From Gonocerus acuteangulatus (taxonomy: Eukaryota > Arthropoda > Insecta > Hemiptera > Coreidae): 64,000 nt of DNA. Shown one piece after another: positions 42,344-52,949 of this stretch. The position numbers and the translations under genes were made by a program. Below the pieces are notes generated by a model. That model ran no database searches. It was not told the origin of the DNA and saw nothing but the letters and a program-made list of their open reading frames with translations. The stretch is taken from positions 10,611,698 to 10,675,697 of the forward strand of contig OX328123.1 in the NCBI GenBank assembly GCA_946811695.1, read 5' to 3'. Numbering within the stretch: the first letter of the stretch is position 1; the number at the start of each line of letters is the position of its first letter.

Positions 42344-42409
<66 letters not shown>
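42344..42409. repeat. (TA)n microsatellite with (CATA)n edge
   Basis: About 33 TA units followed by ACATACATACATACA. The adjoining 42,421-42,530 begins CAGTAGAAGCTCTCATTCCC, which resembles a Tigger-type terminal repeat; no partner end was found. Confidence 0.9.
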
Positions 42410-42413
<4 letters not shown>

Positions 42414-42639
42414 CATACATACAGTAGAAGCTCTCATTCCCGACCTTCCCATAACCGACTCCTCCCGATATCCGACCTTGTCCCCGACCATCTGTGATTC
42501 ACACGCGCCCCGTTGCCGAGCCTGTCCAGACTTGAAAGTGTGATTCATCTACACTATGCTTTGTTTTCCTGTCAAAAACTGTCAGTTCTGCTGTGATTGT
42601 TGATGTGGCAGAGATGGGCATAATTTTATTTATAAATAA

Positions 42640-42840
42640 AAATACGAATTTATTCGTACTTCATATATTTGTGAATACGAATATAAATAAATTCGTATTC
42701 ATAAGTGTGGATACGAATTCATATTTATTCACATATATTAAATATAAAAATACAAATAAAATTTTATTCGCAAATTTTTCGCAAATAAATTATGAATTTA
42801 TTCGTATTAAGATGATATTACGAAAGTTATTGAAGGTGAT
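42640..42840. repeat. Degenerate AT repeat around ATACGAATTTATTCG
   Basis: Variants of AATACGAATTTATTCGTA recur on both strands across ~180 bp. It is simple low-complexity sequence; no coding meaning. Confidence 0.6.
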
Positions 42841-42964
42841 TTTTTTTTTTTTATTTTTTTTTTTATTTTTTTTTTTATTTTTTTTTAAGTCGTTTAACGT
42901 CTAGGTTATTAGCGCCTAGATTTTTTGTTTACCCCGAGCCCGCCGCGGGACCACCAGCCAAGCT
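42841..42964 (-). mobile_element. SINE fragment with type 2 tail
   Basis: An interrupted T-run (its A-rich tail) followed by GTCTAGGTTATTAGCGCC, shared with the type 2 SINEs. The other end (CCAAGCTGCCTAG) lacks the tRNA head seen in the other copies. Identity of the head is unresolved. Confidence 0.45.
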
Positions 42965-43290
42965 GCCTAGGGACGGGAGCGGGTACCACGGGAATGGACA
43001 GAAGATTTAAACTGAAGGAAGTTGTAGATATAGGAAGGAGATTTGGAAGAAATGGTTTTGTAAAGGAAGGAACCTAGCAAGTATTGTCGTCGAATTTATT
43101 GAAATAACCACTTCAACTCGGAATCCCGGTGTGAAATATGGGCATCCCTGGGGGTATCGAGGATAAACCTGAGAAAACTCAAGAAGTGTGGGAAAACAAG
43201 AGAAGATACAAGAAGCTGACGTGTAGGAGTAGGGAGGAGGTGACGGCAGTCTATAAGTATTACATATTTCACCGAGTGGGACGAAAGATT
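42965..43290 (-). pseudogene. Fragment of the same L2/CR1-like LINE as at 19,000-22,440
   Basis: Reverse-complemented, it aligns to about 21,480-21,835 of the LINE ORF2. Shared phrases include CGTCACCTCCTCCCTACTCC, CCCAGGGATGCCCATATTTC and CGTGGTACCCGCTCCCGTCC. An internal deletion of roughly 90 bp is present. It shows the family is multi-copy; this piece is dead. Confidence 0.8.
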
Positions 43291-43756
43291 AAGACATTAA
43301 AAGTAACGCTCTTTGATGACGCAGTTCCTGCGAGTCGGAATTTTCTATTTGACCTTCTGCCTATTTTGTAAAAATGGAAGAAACCGACAAGAGAACATCC
43401 CCAAGTGTCCGGACCCGATTTTTATGAAACTTTGTTTATTTATTAAACACTTTAAAATAATCGTTACGTATTTTTTATATCGGCCCAACCGCACGTCTAA
43501 GAGGCGAAGGCGCCCTTCTAAAATACAGTTCAAATATTCTAACAAAAGGAGTATACAGTAGTGAGGTCACCGATTTGGTCCATTCTTTTCTGGTGATTCT
43601 ACATCGAAAAATAGTCGAAACATGTCCGAGCGATCCGTCCAATGCGCCTTAGGAGCCGAGAAATAAAATAAAATAGGTTGAAAAAGCTTTATTTTATATA
43701 TCAATTTTAGAAAATAATATCGACAAGATTCTTCCACTAATAATAATAATTTTTAT

Positions 43757-44295
43757 TTGCGGTTCATTTCAACTATGATGGCTCACCTTGAATTCCTAGA
43801 AATAAACTGTGATTTTGCCCCCCATAGAGTGTACGCTATATCTGGCGATGATCCATCCGAGGTAATAATATCCCGAACCCTTGCACAGCCTCCTCACCCA
43901 TCAGCATTCCCAGTCAGAACACTTCTTGGTAATGCTAGCAAATATAATGGGTGTTTCCAAATGACATCTTGGAAACAGAAATTTTTAAATTTTGACGTAC
44001 ATATATTATTGACAACGAATTTTAACCTTTACTGTTTAAACTCCTGTTACTGCTAACCTATAGATAACGGGTTATATCTACGTTATCTGTTTCTTGACAC
44101 TGATCCGGAGCGTCCGAATGTCAAGAAACATTATACTTTGATTACTTATCTATTGGTGAATAACTAATAGTATAAAAAGAACCGTACTATAATAAACTGC
44201 ATAAACTTATATAGTGGCGTTAATTTTGATGATACATTATTGAACGCAATAAAATAGCTACTTATCTGCCGTGACGAAGCACAGGTATTCAACTA

Positions 44296-44296
<1 letters not shown>
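43757..44296 (+). mobile_element. Helitron remnant 1: Rep N-terminal fragment plus 3' end
   Basis: A 99-codon frame (43,757-44,056) ends with QPPHPSAFPVRTLL, NASKYNGCFQMTSW. It resembles the Helitron Rep N-terminal (Helitron-like N) segment PPxPLxxLL...NIRKYNxCFQMTSFG. About 240 bp later comes a Helitron-type 3' end: hairpin CCGTGACGAAGCACAGG, then TATTCAACTAG at 44,296, followed by T and a (TA)n target. No rolling-circle HUH motif or helicase remains. Confidence 0.65.

Positions 44297-44301
<5 letters not shown>

Positions 44302-44360
<59 letters not shown>
44302..44360. repeat. (TA)n microsatellite at Helitron junction
   Basis: About 29 TA units between the Helitron CTAG terminus and a family A 3' tip (44,395-44,447). 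Confidence 0.95.
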
Positions 44361-44363
<3 letters not shown>

Positions 44364-44592
44364 TTTTTCCCTCCATATTAGAGTAATATTTAGATAATAC
44401 AAACATATAAGCGGGGTTCCTTTCTATGAAGGGAGGGACGAACCGCGAAATTTACCTCATTAGTGTTTCTTGGGGTGCTGATTTTAAATCTGCAATTATT
44501 TTTGGTGTAGAAAAATGTATAATGCTAGTTTACGTCAAACGTAAGCATATTTTTGAATTTATTTCACGAAATATAAATTATTGGTCAACGAT

Positions 44593-44779
44593 GTGTTTTT
44601 TTTTTTTTTTGTGTGTTTTTTTTTTAACGGAGCATCGACATAATTCTTGGCCATTAGCACCGAGATCCAGAGTGCAGCCAGGAATTTTCTCAGCGAGCCC
44701 TGAGATGAGAAAATTTCTGGCACCGGCGGGGATCGAACCCACCATCTAGCGCGCTAGCCACTAGACCACGGGAGACCCC
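44593..44779 (-). mobile_element. tRNA-headed SINE (type 2), copy with 12-bp target duplications
   Basis: A T-rich left end, body GATCCAGAGTGCAGCCAGGA, and a minus-strand head with TCTCCCGTGGTCTAGTGGCT and GGTGGGTTCGATCCCCGCC. Duplications TTGGTCAACGAT at 44,581-44,592 and 44,780-44,791. It splits the right arm of the family C palindrome. Confidence 0.88.
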
Positions 44780-45190
44780 TTGGTCAACGATTATATTTGT
44801 TCTTTAATCTACTCTGTAAAACTAATGAATTGGCGAAAGAATCGTGTCGATATCATTTTCTAAACTCGATATATAAAATAAAGCACTTTCAACCTATTTT
44901 ATTTTATTTCTCGGCTCCTAAGGCGTATTGGACGGAACGCTTGGACGCGTGTCGACTATTTTTCGATGTAGAATCACCAGAAAAAAATGTACCAAATCGG
45001 TGACCCTCCACTGTATACTCCCCTTGTTAGAATATTTGAGGTGTACTTTGGAAGGGTGCTTTCACCCCTTGAACGTACGATTGGGCAGATATAAAAAAAT
45101 ACGTATAAATTATTTTCACGTGTTTAATCAATATACAAAGTTTCATAAAAGTCGGCTCCGGACACTTGTGGATGTTCCCTTGTGAGTGAA

Positions 45191-45489
45191 ATCATCCCTC
45201 CTATTGTTAGACCTATATAAAAAAAATCCCTTTAAGCACCGATGCCTGCTTGGTCAGGGGTAATCATGTGTCGAGCCTATCGGTAGAATGCTTTCATCGT
45301 ACCCTGCAACACCAGCCAACACCTACGCTGCTTTATCTATCCTATCTAACAGACTCCGGCGTGTCGTGGTATCCAGCCTCATGTAATCATAGGAGCCACT
45401 ACAGGAAACTGACAGCAACATAAGCGGAAAATACTTAATTTAAGCTGAGCTTTCTCTGAATGAGATCGCGCTATCACAAATCACATAAG
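45191..45489. other. Unassigned spacer
   Basis: Contains phrases shared with other family A edges (GCGGAAAATACTTAATTTAA resembles 53,130). No structure or gene was recognised. Confidence 0.35.
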
Positions 45490-46609
45490 AACCGTATTTT
45501 TTATTTTATTTATTTATTTATTAAAAGTTTCGCAGTTTTTAGCGGTATACTCTATAACAATAAACGATGATTACATGATTACAAAATAGATGATGATTAC
45601 ATAAATGATAATAACAGTGATTACAATAAATGATAATTTAACAATAAATGGAGATATGATGATTTGACAATAAATGATGATTACATGATTACAGAATTCA
45701 TACACATACACACACATATATACATATGCGTATATTATTGCACTATATCTATATTAATTGTTTATATTTACATTATACCTACATTATACATTATTATTAT
45801 CTATAGACTTATGGCGTACATTATTATATCTATATAATTATTTTATTCATTAATATTATTATTATTACATTTATTCCTTATTATTATATATATATACTTA
45901 TATTACACATTATTATTATTACATTATTCCTTATCATTATCCATATACTAATATTGCACATTATTACTACATTGCTTGTTTTTATTGTTATTGTTTTTCG
46001 CTACACAGTAATTTACCAATTAATATGTATTTAATGCTGCAATTTGTTCATAGCAAACAGTTTAGTTTGTGTCTGTATTGTTTATGTTCAGGTTTAGTTA
46101 ATGCTTGAAAGAGATTGGTGTAATGTTATTCTCAAAGATAGATATACCTGCTTTTCAGATTACCTGTACAAATAATGTTAGCCAGATACGTAAGTAGAGG
46201 GCCTTATTATGTGACGTATCGTCACAGTTTATGTAAATATATTTGTATTTTTTAAATATGTATATATCTTGTCTATATACTGGCTTTTATCTGAGAGTAG
46301 TTGAGTCATGTTGTCCGGTAAGTCATAGTTTTCTCTGAACCGACATTCAGTCAGGATGTGTTTTATTGTCAGTGGAGTGTTACATACTTCACATGTCGGT
46401 CTGTCCTGTCTCGTCATGAGGTGTACGTGCGTCAGCCGTGAATGGCCTATTCTTAGGCGGCATAAGACAACTTCTTCTCTTCTATTCTGCCTTATGCTGG
46501 ATGACCATTTACCGACTGTTTGTTTAATTCCTCTTAGTTTGTTGTCTATTGTCATGTGCCAGGATCTCTGCCACTTCTCTATAACTATTTTCTTGGCTTC
46601 ATTCTGCAT
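45490..46609 (-). pseudogene. RNase H-bearing LINE: ORF2 C-terminal 126 codons and 3' UTR
   Basis: The minus-strand frame 46,609-46,229 is open and reads NRREEVVLCRLRIGHSRLTH, RPTCEVCNTPLTIKHILTEC and ends SQYIDKIYTYLKNTNIFT. It is the zinc-knuckle C-terminus downstream of RNase H in I-like LINEs. The 3' UTR runs to about 45,490 and ends in an (AAAT)n tail, TTAATAAATAAATAAATAAA in element sense. It is 5'-truncated, as expected of LINE insertions; its better-preserved frame makes it the youngest of these fragments. Confidence 0.75.
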
Positions 46610-46720
46610 ATCTCTATACGTTATATGGTTTATGTCCTGTTGTTGTTGTTTTGTTGCAGTCTTGGCAATTTTGTCGACTGTTGTATTTGTTTCGAGACAA
46701 GATTATATCACTACTAAATT

Positions 46721-46780
46721 TTAGCGCGGTTCCTCCCTCCCTTCATAGAAAGGAACCCCGCTTATATGGTTGTATTATCT
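46721..46780 (-). mobile_element. Family A 3' tip beside Helitron remnant 2
   Basis: TTAGCGCGGTTCCTCCCTCC, CTTCATAGAAAGGAACCCCG then CTTATATGG. The same tip plus the ~50 bp beyond it (ATTACTCTAATATGGAGGG) flanks Helitron remnant 1 in mirror orientation. Confidence 0.7.
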
Positions 46781-46820
46781 AAATATTACTCTAATATGGA
46801 GGGGAAAAATTAATAAATGA

Positions 46821-46830
<10 letters not shown>

Positions 46831-46871
<41 letters not shown>
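46831..46871. repeat. (TA)n microsatellite
   Basis: About 20 TA units preceded by ACACACACA, directly abutting the Helitron remnant 2 terminus. Confidence 0.95.
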
Positions 46872-46873
<2 letters not shown>

Positions 46874-46874
<1 letters not shown>

Positions 46875-47385
46875 TAGTTGAATACCTGTGCTTCGTCACG
46901 GCAGATAAGTAGCTATTTTATGCCACTATATAATTTTGTGCAGTTTATTATAGCACGGTTCTTTTTATACTATAAGTTATTCATCAATAGATAAGTAATC
47001 AAAGTATAATGTTTCTTGACACTGGGGTGCTCCGGACCAGTGTCAGGAAACAGATAACGTAGATATAACCCGTTATCTATAGGTTAGCAGTTAAAACAGT
47101 GCAGGTTAAAATTCGTTGTCAATAATATATGTACGTTTAAATTTAAAAATTTCTTTTTCCAAGATGTCATTTGGAAACACCCATTATATTTGCGAGCATT
47201 ACCAAGAAGTGCTCTGACTGGTGATGCTGATGGGTGAGGAGGCTGTACAAGGGTTCGGGATATTATTACCTCTGATGGACCGTCACCAGGTGTAGCGTAA
47301 ACTCTATGGGGGACAAAATCACAGTTTATTTCTAGGCATTCAAGGTCTGTCATCATAGTTGAAATTAACTGCAATTAAATATAAT
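46874..47385 (-). mobile_element. Helitron remnant 2: Rep N-terminal fragment plus 3' end
   Basis: Minus-strand mirror of remnant 1. The 3' end CTAG is at 46,874-46,877 with the same hairpin and GGTATTCAA spacer. The frame at 47,374-47,084 contains PPHPSASPVRALLGNARKYN and GCFQMTSW. The two frames differ at about 20 of 95 residues yet both stay open. They have independent flanks upstream, so they are two copies of one non-autonomous Helitron. Confidence 0.65.
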
Positions 47386-47631
47386 ACTATGACATAGATA
47401 AGGTACAATAACAGCTGTTCTATTACCGTCCTAGCAACGAATACTCCCAAGGTGTCCATGCTCTCTTTGTAACCAACTAAATATTTAAACTCCTTTAAAA
47501 ATTTGAATATAAAAAAAAAACTTTATAAATTTGTTTTTTTTCACTTTAGCGGAAAAGAGTGTATATTTATAAATTTTATCAGTAAAGTAATAATGTATAA
47601 TTACATTTTGATAACGTAAATTACGGAAATA

Positions 47632-47882
47632 TACGATATCGGCAGCACGTTTCCTGTAGCACGATATGTGCAGCATGGTACCTACAGCACGGAATCTACA
47701 GCACGATATCTGCTGCGCGATATTTTCAGCACGATGTCTACTGCACGATATCTGCAGCGCAATATCTTCAGTGCGATATCTATTGCACGATATCTGTAGC
47801 ACAATATATATATAGCAAGATATCTGCAGCGCAATATCTTCAGCTCGATATCAACAGCACGATATCTGCAGCACGATAACTC
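47632..47882. repeat. GATATC-centred short tandem repeat
   Basis: About 17 degenerate units of 13-15 bp built around GCACGATATCTGCA. Spacing and substitutions vary (GCGCGATATTTTCA, AGCTCGATATCAAC). The palindromic GATATC core recurs throughout. No flanking element was recognised; 47,390-47,631 and 47,886-48,200 hold nothing else. Confidence 0.85.
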
Positions 47883-48239
47883 CAGTCGTAAACATAAATA
47901 GATATATCTATACAATTTATGTAATAAACTAACTGAACATATGTAATATAAACTGTCAAGAGACACTTAAACGTTTCAATTGTTAGCTTTTTTTTTACTA
48001 ACTTACTTTTGAGTTGTTTCGTCGCCTTATTGAGTAAAACTATAAATAATAATAATAATATGTTACATCGATTATCTAGTTTTTTGACAAATTTATTTAG
48101 GCTTTTATAATTTGAAAAGGTTTTGTCTTTGTCATGTAAAATCATACCAGAACAAGAGATTTCACCTGTTGTTTTAGTGAATTAATTCTTTCAATATTTT
48201 TTATCCTATTCAAAGTCGATAGTAGCTATATGCATTGTA

Positions 48240-48438
48240 TTTGGCGGGCATTCGTGACTCGATAGTAAAACTCGATACCCGGAGGCCCGGGAGAGGGGAG
48301 AGCGAGTCAATAAGGGGGCCGAGGGAGTGCGCAGAGAGGAGGCGCGCGAGCAGACGAACCCGTCAGCCGATATGCCAGGCCGGGAAGAGTTAGCGATGGA
48401 CGTCACCTAGTCCAAACCGCGGCCATCAAGCTTAAGCG
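48240..48438 (+). promoter_or_regulatory. CpG-rich 5' UTR/promoter of the C1-domain gene, with a uORF
   Basis: From about 48,240 the composition switches abruptly to GC- and CpG-rich sequence (CCCGGAGGCCCGGGAGAGGG, GGAGGCGCGCGAGCAGACGA). This is unique in this AT-rich window and typical of an unmethylated promoter/5' exon. No TATA box is evident. An upstream ORF of 12 codons plus stop lies at 48,372-48,410, out of frame with and 28 bp before the main ATG, and could dampen translation. Confidence 0.55.
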
Positions 48439-48571
48439 ATGGCGAACAGGGGCGGCCAAGTCGCCGACGCTGGCCACAGTTTCACAAAGAAGACGTTTCA
48501 CAAGCCGACCTATTGTCACCATTGCGCTGACATGCTCTGGGGACTCCTCCAGCAGGGATACATCTGTGAAG
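48439..48571 (+). CDS. C1-domain protein (diacylglycerol kinase theta-like), first coding exon
   Basis: The ATG at 48,439 has purine at -3 and G at +4. Forty-four codons plus one base end at GAAG|GTAAGC. The protein begins MANRGGQVADAGHSF and contains KKTFHKPTYCHHCADMLWGL followed by LQQGYICE. Zinc ligands fit the C1 (phorbol-ester/diacylglycerol) consensus H-x12-C-x2-C-x13-C: His13, Cys26, Cys29, Cys43. The remaining ligands would be on the next exon. FHKPTYCHHC...LWGL...QGY is closest, from memory of the family, to the first C1 domain of diacylglycerol kinase theta/DGK-1, which phosphorylates diacylglycerol at membranes. Another C1 protein is possible. No second exon was found before 64,000, implying an intron over 15 kb. 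Confidence 0.75.
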
Positions 48572-50499
48572 GTAAGCCCCAAAGATTTGGACTTGTTCGC
48601 TATTTCCCTTAAGGGGCCCAACTTATGATTCCTTCTGGTTAGAAAACTGTAGCGTAGCAATCCATATCCGAAGGTTCGATGCCCTCAAAAACCACTTCAT
48701 CCTTGTATTACTCTATCTGTAGAAGGATTTTAGCCAAAAAAACACTAGTCAAAAGAAGTAGAAACCTTTGAGGTTTCTTTTGGTCGTAGTAGCAACTTAT
48801 CGAGCGACCCAACCTTTTCCCAACCTACGCCAAAGTCATAGCACCTTTTAAAAAAAACTGAAAGAATGTTTTACCTTTTTGGAGTATGTGTATGTATATT
48901 TGTAGGTGTGTAAGTATGTGTGTGTATGACTTGTACACCTCTCTCACTCTCCCTCTCTCTCGAATCGATACAGATAACCTACAAACACCACCGCTATCAT
49001 GGCGACCGACTGAGCTTTTCGCCTCGTCTTAAGCATCTGCCTTACTATTTATCACAGATTCTGAAGACCTTCTGTCTCAACAACAAGCTTGAGATATTAA
49101 TTAATTATGACGCGTACGTTACGTACAACATATGGTAAAACGAAGGGCATAAGTTAAGTTGCTTATAGTGCACATACCGCCACCTCCCACTCCAAAGATC
49201 CCCCCTTATGAACTGCAGTAGAAAAACAACTTACTTTTCAAGAATACAAAGAGTTTTCATAATAAACCTTTAATATCAGCAAAAAAAAAACAAAAACAAA
49301 AAAAACGCATAATAACTTAAAACCGAAAAATCATCCTTAATACAAGAACATTAGAATCGATATACCTGTTACGAAGGCTGACTTATAACAGCTGCATAGA
49401 TATGTTTGTAAAACTTTATCACATTTAAGCAAAATTTTCCAATGTTCCAAACAGAAAATTCGATTCGAAATAATTATCATTTTCAGTTTCCAAGACATTT
49501 TTTATATTATTTTAATATTTTACGAGTTCAGTTTCATTACAAAAATCTTAGGCATACATCAAGATCATCTTTTAATTTTGTATCGATACAATTAATAATA
49601 TTTATCAACAAAAATATTTGATTATCTAACAAAAGAAAAAGTAAAAATAAAAGTTTAAAAATGTCAGAATTGATTAATTTGTGCCGGAGTTTTATTAAAA
49701 AGGTTTATTTTAACTAGATTATTCGGGTTCTAGGTAGCAGTTGGTTTCACTTTCTACGGACTTTGGTCATTTTTGAGTTTCCCCATATAGTCGGAACTAC
49801 GCAAGCGCGCAAGTGGCGAAAAAAATATCCTATTTTCACTTATCATAGAAATTATAGTAACATATAGAACACATTTGATTTAAAAAAAAATCCTGCAAAA
49901 TATATAATGTATATAAAATAATAATACATCCTAGTAAAATCAATAAAAGAAAAAAAAAATAAATATAACTGCGCTGAGTTTTATTAATCAGAAACAAAAA
50001 ATACAAGAATGATAACGCACATTTAGGCATGTTTCTTATCAAAAATTCATAAATATTTTTCCAGTTTTTGATCTTTAAAGGTGTAAAATGTGCATAAATA
50101 TTTTTATCTGAGATAATATTTGAAGCATATTATGCTGGAATGATTGCTCTTGTGCTAAAAACCCCAAATCAAAAATGATAATTAGGGAACGTTAGAATCG
50201 CTAAAAAATATCTAACATGCTTATTGACAAGGAATGTATTTAAACATTGTAAGTAAATATAACTGATTTTAAAAAATCAATAAATGCTTTATGAACAATA
50301 AAATTGTCAATTATCCAAGTGGGATTGAAATAAACTATTTAGTATTTTAATTATTTCCTGTAGCCACAGTGGCGCTGATGATTCTCAAATCTGTAGAATG
50401 CTGAAGCAATAGCGATTTCCAGCAAATACGCAGATATACCGACAAATTATTTTCAACAGCCCATAAAAAATAGTACCTAATTTCAAATTAAAATTTATT
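48572..50499. other. First intron of the C1-domain gene, proximal part
   Basis: AT-rich beyond about 48,700. CT-rich stretch at 48,940-48,961. No transposon termini or exons were recognised in these ~1.9 kb, which is unusual for this window. Confidence 0.4.
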
Positions 50500-50668
50500 T
50501 TTTTAAATTAATTTCATTACATTTTAACGTCCATAGCCAGGATAGGGCTGATGCCTTTTCTTTTTCCTCAAGAAAAGCCACCACCCCATAGCGGGAATCG
50601 AACCCACGACCCTTTGAACGGAGTGTTAAGTGCTCACGCCTTAACACTTCCGGCCACCGGGCCTCCAT
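50500..50668 (-). mobile_element. tRNA-headed SINE (type 3), minus strand
   Basis: The minus strand reads GGCCCGGTGGCCGGAAGTGT, then GTCGTGGGTTCGATTCCCGC. These are an A-box-like and a perfect B-box motif separated by a long variable-arm-like stretch as in Leu/Ser tRNAs. The body AAGGCATCAGCCCTATCC follows, toward an AT-rich tail at the left. It differs from the other two SINE types. Confidence 0.7.
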
Positions 50669-50759
50669 TTTATTTATTTAATGTTCGAGTGCCATAACTT
50701 AGATGATTCTCTCGTTACTTACAAATCTGTTCTTATTAACAAACAGTTATTATTCTTAT

Positions 50760-51175
50760 TAACATTTCGTATAAAGTAAAAATACATTAATTCATGTATG
50801 ACAATAAAAGCATTTTACAAATTATTCTAACAGTTACAATGCATGTTGAAATATTACTATATAATTACATTAGGCATGTTAATGCATGTGCACAAAAACA
50901 CATACATCTCCATTACTTTATATACACTATTTGTAACACATATTACATACATACACTCACGTGTATTCATATACGCACATATATCTTCCACGATTAAGTG
51001 AAAATGAAATTTTATGATAAAATAAATTTTCAATTGGCTACCCTCTTTCAAAAGTTCAGTCATCTCGTGAGGTATTTGTAAGACACTCTGTCAATATGTG
51101 TTTAACTGTCAAGAGGTAAGTTACACTGTCTGCAAGTAGGTTTTTCGGTCTTATTCATTAACTAGAGAGCGAACA

Positions 51176-51227
<52 letters not shown>

Positions 51228-51480
51228 AATTTGAACCACCATCATTTTCGGTCTCTAGGGGTTCCGAAACGCAAAATTTTCTAGTCGGCACTTCTGGGTT
51301 GCGTCATGAGATCAACCTTATAAGCGGGTTTCTCCCTATGGGGGAGGGAGGAACCGCGCTAAAAACGAGTGTGTGAGTAAAGTATGTCCGATTCTTCAAA
51401 ATAAAATAAAAACCTGGAGACTTATAAACAGTTTCTTCATGAGATATTTTCTTATAATTAAGAAGTAAATACTTGAAGAA
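50760..51480 (-). pseudogene. RNase H-bearing LINE remnant split by a family A piece
   Basis: The minus strand carries the same ORF2 C-terminus as 38,990-39,240 (CCTACTTGCAGACAGTGTAA, ACAGTTAAACACATATTGAC) and the start of its 3' UTR. At 51,165-51,362 a family A 3' segment with (TA)n (51,180-51,226) is inserted. The LINE resumes at ACGAGTGTGTGAGTAAAGTA. Non-functional. Confidence 0.65.
51165..51362 (+). mobile_element. Family A HINE-like element, 3' part, in a LINE remnant
   Basis: (TA)n core, ACCACCATCATTTTCGGTCT, TAGTCGGCACTTCTGG, hairpin TCTCCCTATG/GGGAGGGAGG and terminal AACCGCGCTAA at 51,362. Confidence 0.75.
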
Positions 51481-52620
51481 GTGTTTTCATCTACTATTGC
51501 ATTTGTTACAGCGTCGTTTTAGCCCATTTCCTCCCAAAGTTGAGTAAACGCAACATTATTTTCACGATTTTTTTACTCATGCAAATAAATATTTTAATTT
51601 AGTTTGAATAGTTTTTTCAAACAAGGCCACTTCTTAAAGAAAAGGAAAAAAAATCTTAAGCCCAAATAAAATGTTTTGCTATTTTTTTTTAAGATTGCTA
51701 GAAAAATTTTATTGTGAAGTGTGTTAGAAATTTTTCCAAAATATCTATGCATTTGTTTAACAAATTATTTTTTTTTTGCTATAATCATTACTTGAACATA
51801 TAAGAAACGTTACCAATAAAATTAATTGCGATCATAAATTTGTATGGCAATTCTGTGGACCTGCGAATATAATGTTGCGATTTTTATGTAAACAAAACAT
51901 TATTTTTCTCCTAAACTATAATTGCTGATTTTTTTTTTTTTTTGGTTTTTATACATTCTTTTAAGTGCCTAAGAGGAACAAATAACAAAAAATGTCAAAA
52001 AAAACTCCAGTAGAAATAGGCTTGGGATTTAATGGGTTAATAACTCTTCCGATTTCAGCCTATTAAAATATATTTAACTATAGACTTCCCTTAAATTTCT
52101 ATCCATTAAGAACTGCAGATGTGTTTTTAAAATTAATTTTCCATCATATAAAACCGTAGGTATGATTATAGCTGAAAAAAAAAAATACTGTTTATACTCT
52201 TTGTTGTTTCACCTAAAAGGAACATACTTCAATGCCTATAAGAAATGAAAACCTATTATATTATAAATTGTTATGTTAATTAAATAATCTGCCTTTATGA
52301 CACTCACTGGTTTACTCATTTTGTTAACGAATGTATTTTTTGTTAAATCTTTAAGGGAAAAGTTTAAATTTTTCAGTGAACTCTTGTCGGTTGTGAAGTT
52401 GTACTTTTTGTGCAGTTAATTAGTGTATGCCAGAGCGTCCGCTCTTGTTTTGATTGTATGTTTACATTTTAATTCGGAAGGAAAATTTGCTGTAAAGTTT
52501 CAATAATTAGCAACATTTTATTAATCTCTAACAACTAAGAATGTTCTTTGTTACTATTAAACTTCCATTCTGATTTTATTTGCAACACTTTTCATAAATA
52601 TCATAATCTTAGTACATTTC
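51481..52620. other. Intron sequence, nothing recognised
   Basis: AT-rich, with short T-runs. No coding frame, inverted repeat or element terminus was supported. Confidence 0.4.
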
Positions 52621-52621
52621 C

Positions 52622-52920
52622 CTGAGATCAAATCCCGAGCAAGCACTAAAGATGTTTTCTTCTAGTTTCTTCGTTCTTGGGTTGAATTCGGCCTCCCTGA
52701 CCGTCCCTAGGCCTTTAATTAGTTTAATAATGGGTACCCTGGGTGCTAATGACTCTAGCAGTCGAAGCAATCAAGGGGAAAATCAGGCGGCCGGACCATA
52801 TTACTGACCACACTATCTCCGGAGTGTGCCGTATAGTCAAGAATAGTATACCTCTATAGTATATGTCCCTCAGGGCCCTCGTGGCCTGTTACGCGAGTGA
52901 TTTTTTATTTTTATTTTTTT
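52622..52920 (+). mobile_element. tRNA-headed SINE (type 1), 5'-truncated
   Basis: Starts inside the B box (GAGATCAAATCCCGAGC) and continues through the type 1 body (CGAAGCAATCAAGGGGAAAA, GTGTGCCGTATAGTCAAGAA, GGGCCCTCGTGGCC) to a T-rich end. It lacks the A box; older than the two full copies. Confidence 0.8.
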
Positions 52921-52949
52921 TAATTTTATTAATACATTTCCAGCGCCCA

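Larger units (their letters stand above)
43375..45190. repeat. Large nested palindrome (family C copy 2 inside a longer inverted repeat)
   Basis: Arms 43,375-43,738 and 44,480-45,190 are mirror images. The outer ~165 bp (ACATCCCCAAGTGTCCGGAC / GTCCGGAGCC-like, CAAATATTCTAAC / GTTAGAATATTTG) lies outside family C. The inner part repeats family C arms (GGAGTATACAG, GCCTTAGGAGCCGAGAAATA). The centre holds a Helitron remnant, a (TA)n and a family A tip. A type 2 SINE interrupts the right arm. A family A-like 5' terminus (GACGCAGTTCCTGCGAGTCG) precedes at 43,318. Confidence 0.7.

Noticed and set aside
48206..48660. Minus-strand open frames across the CpG island
   Set aside because: They are high-GC shadows of the plus-strand 5' UTR and C1 exon; no family features.
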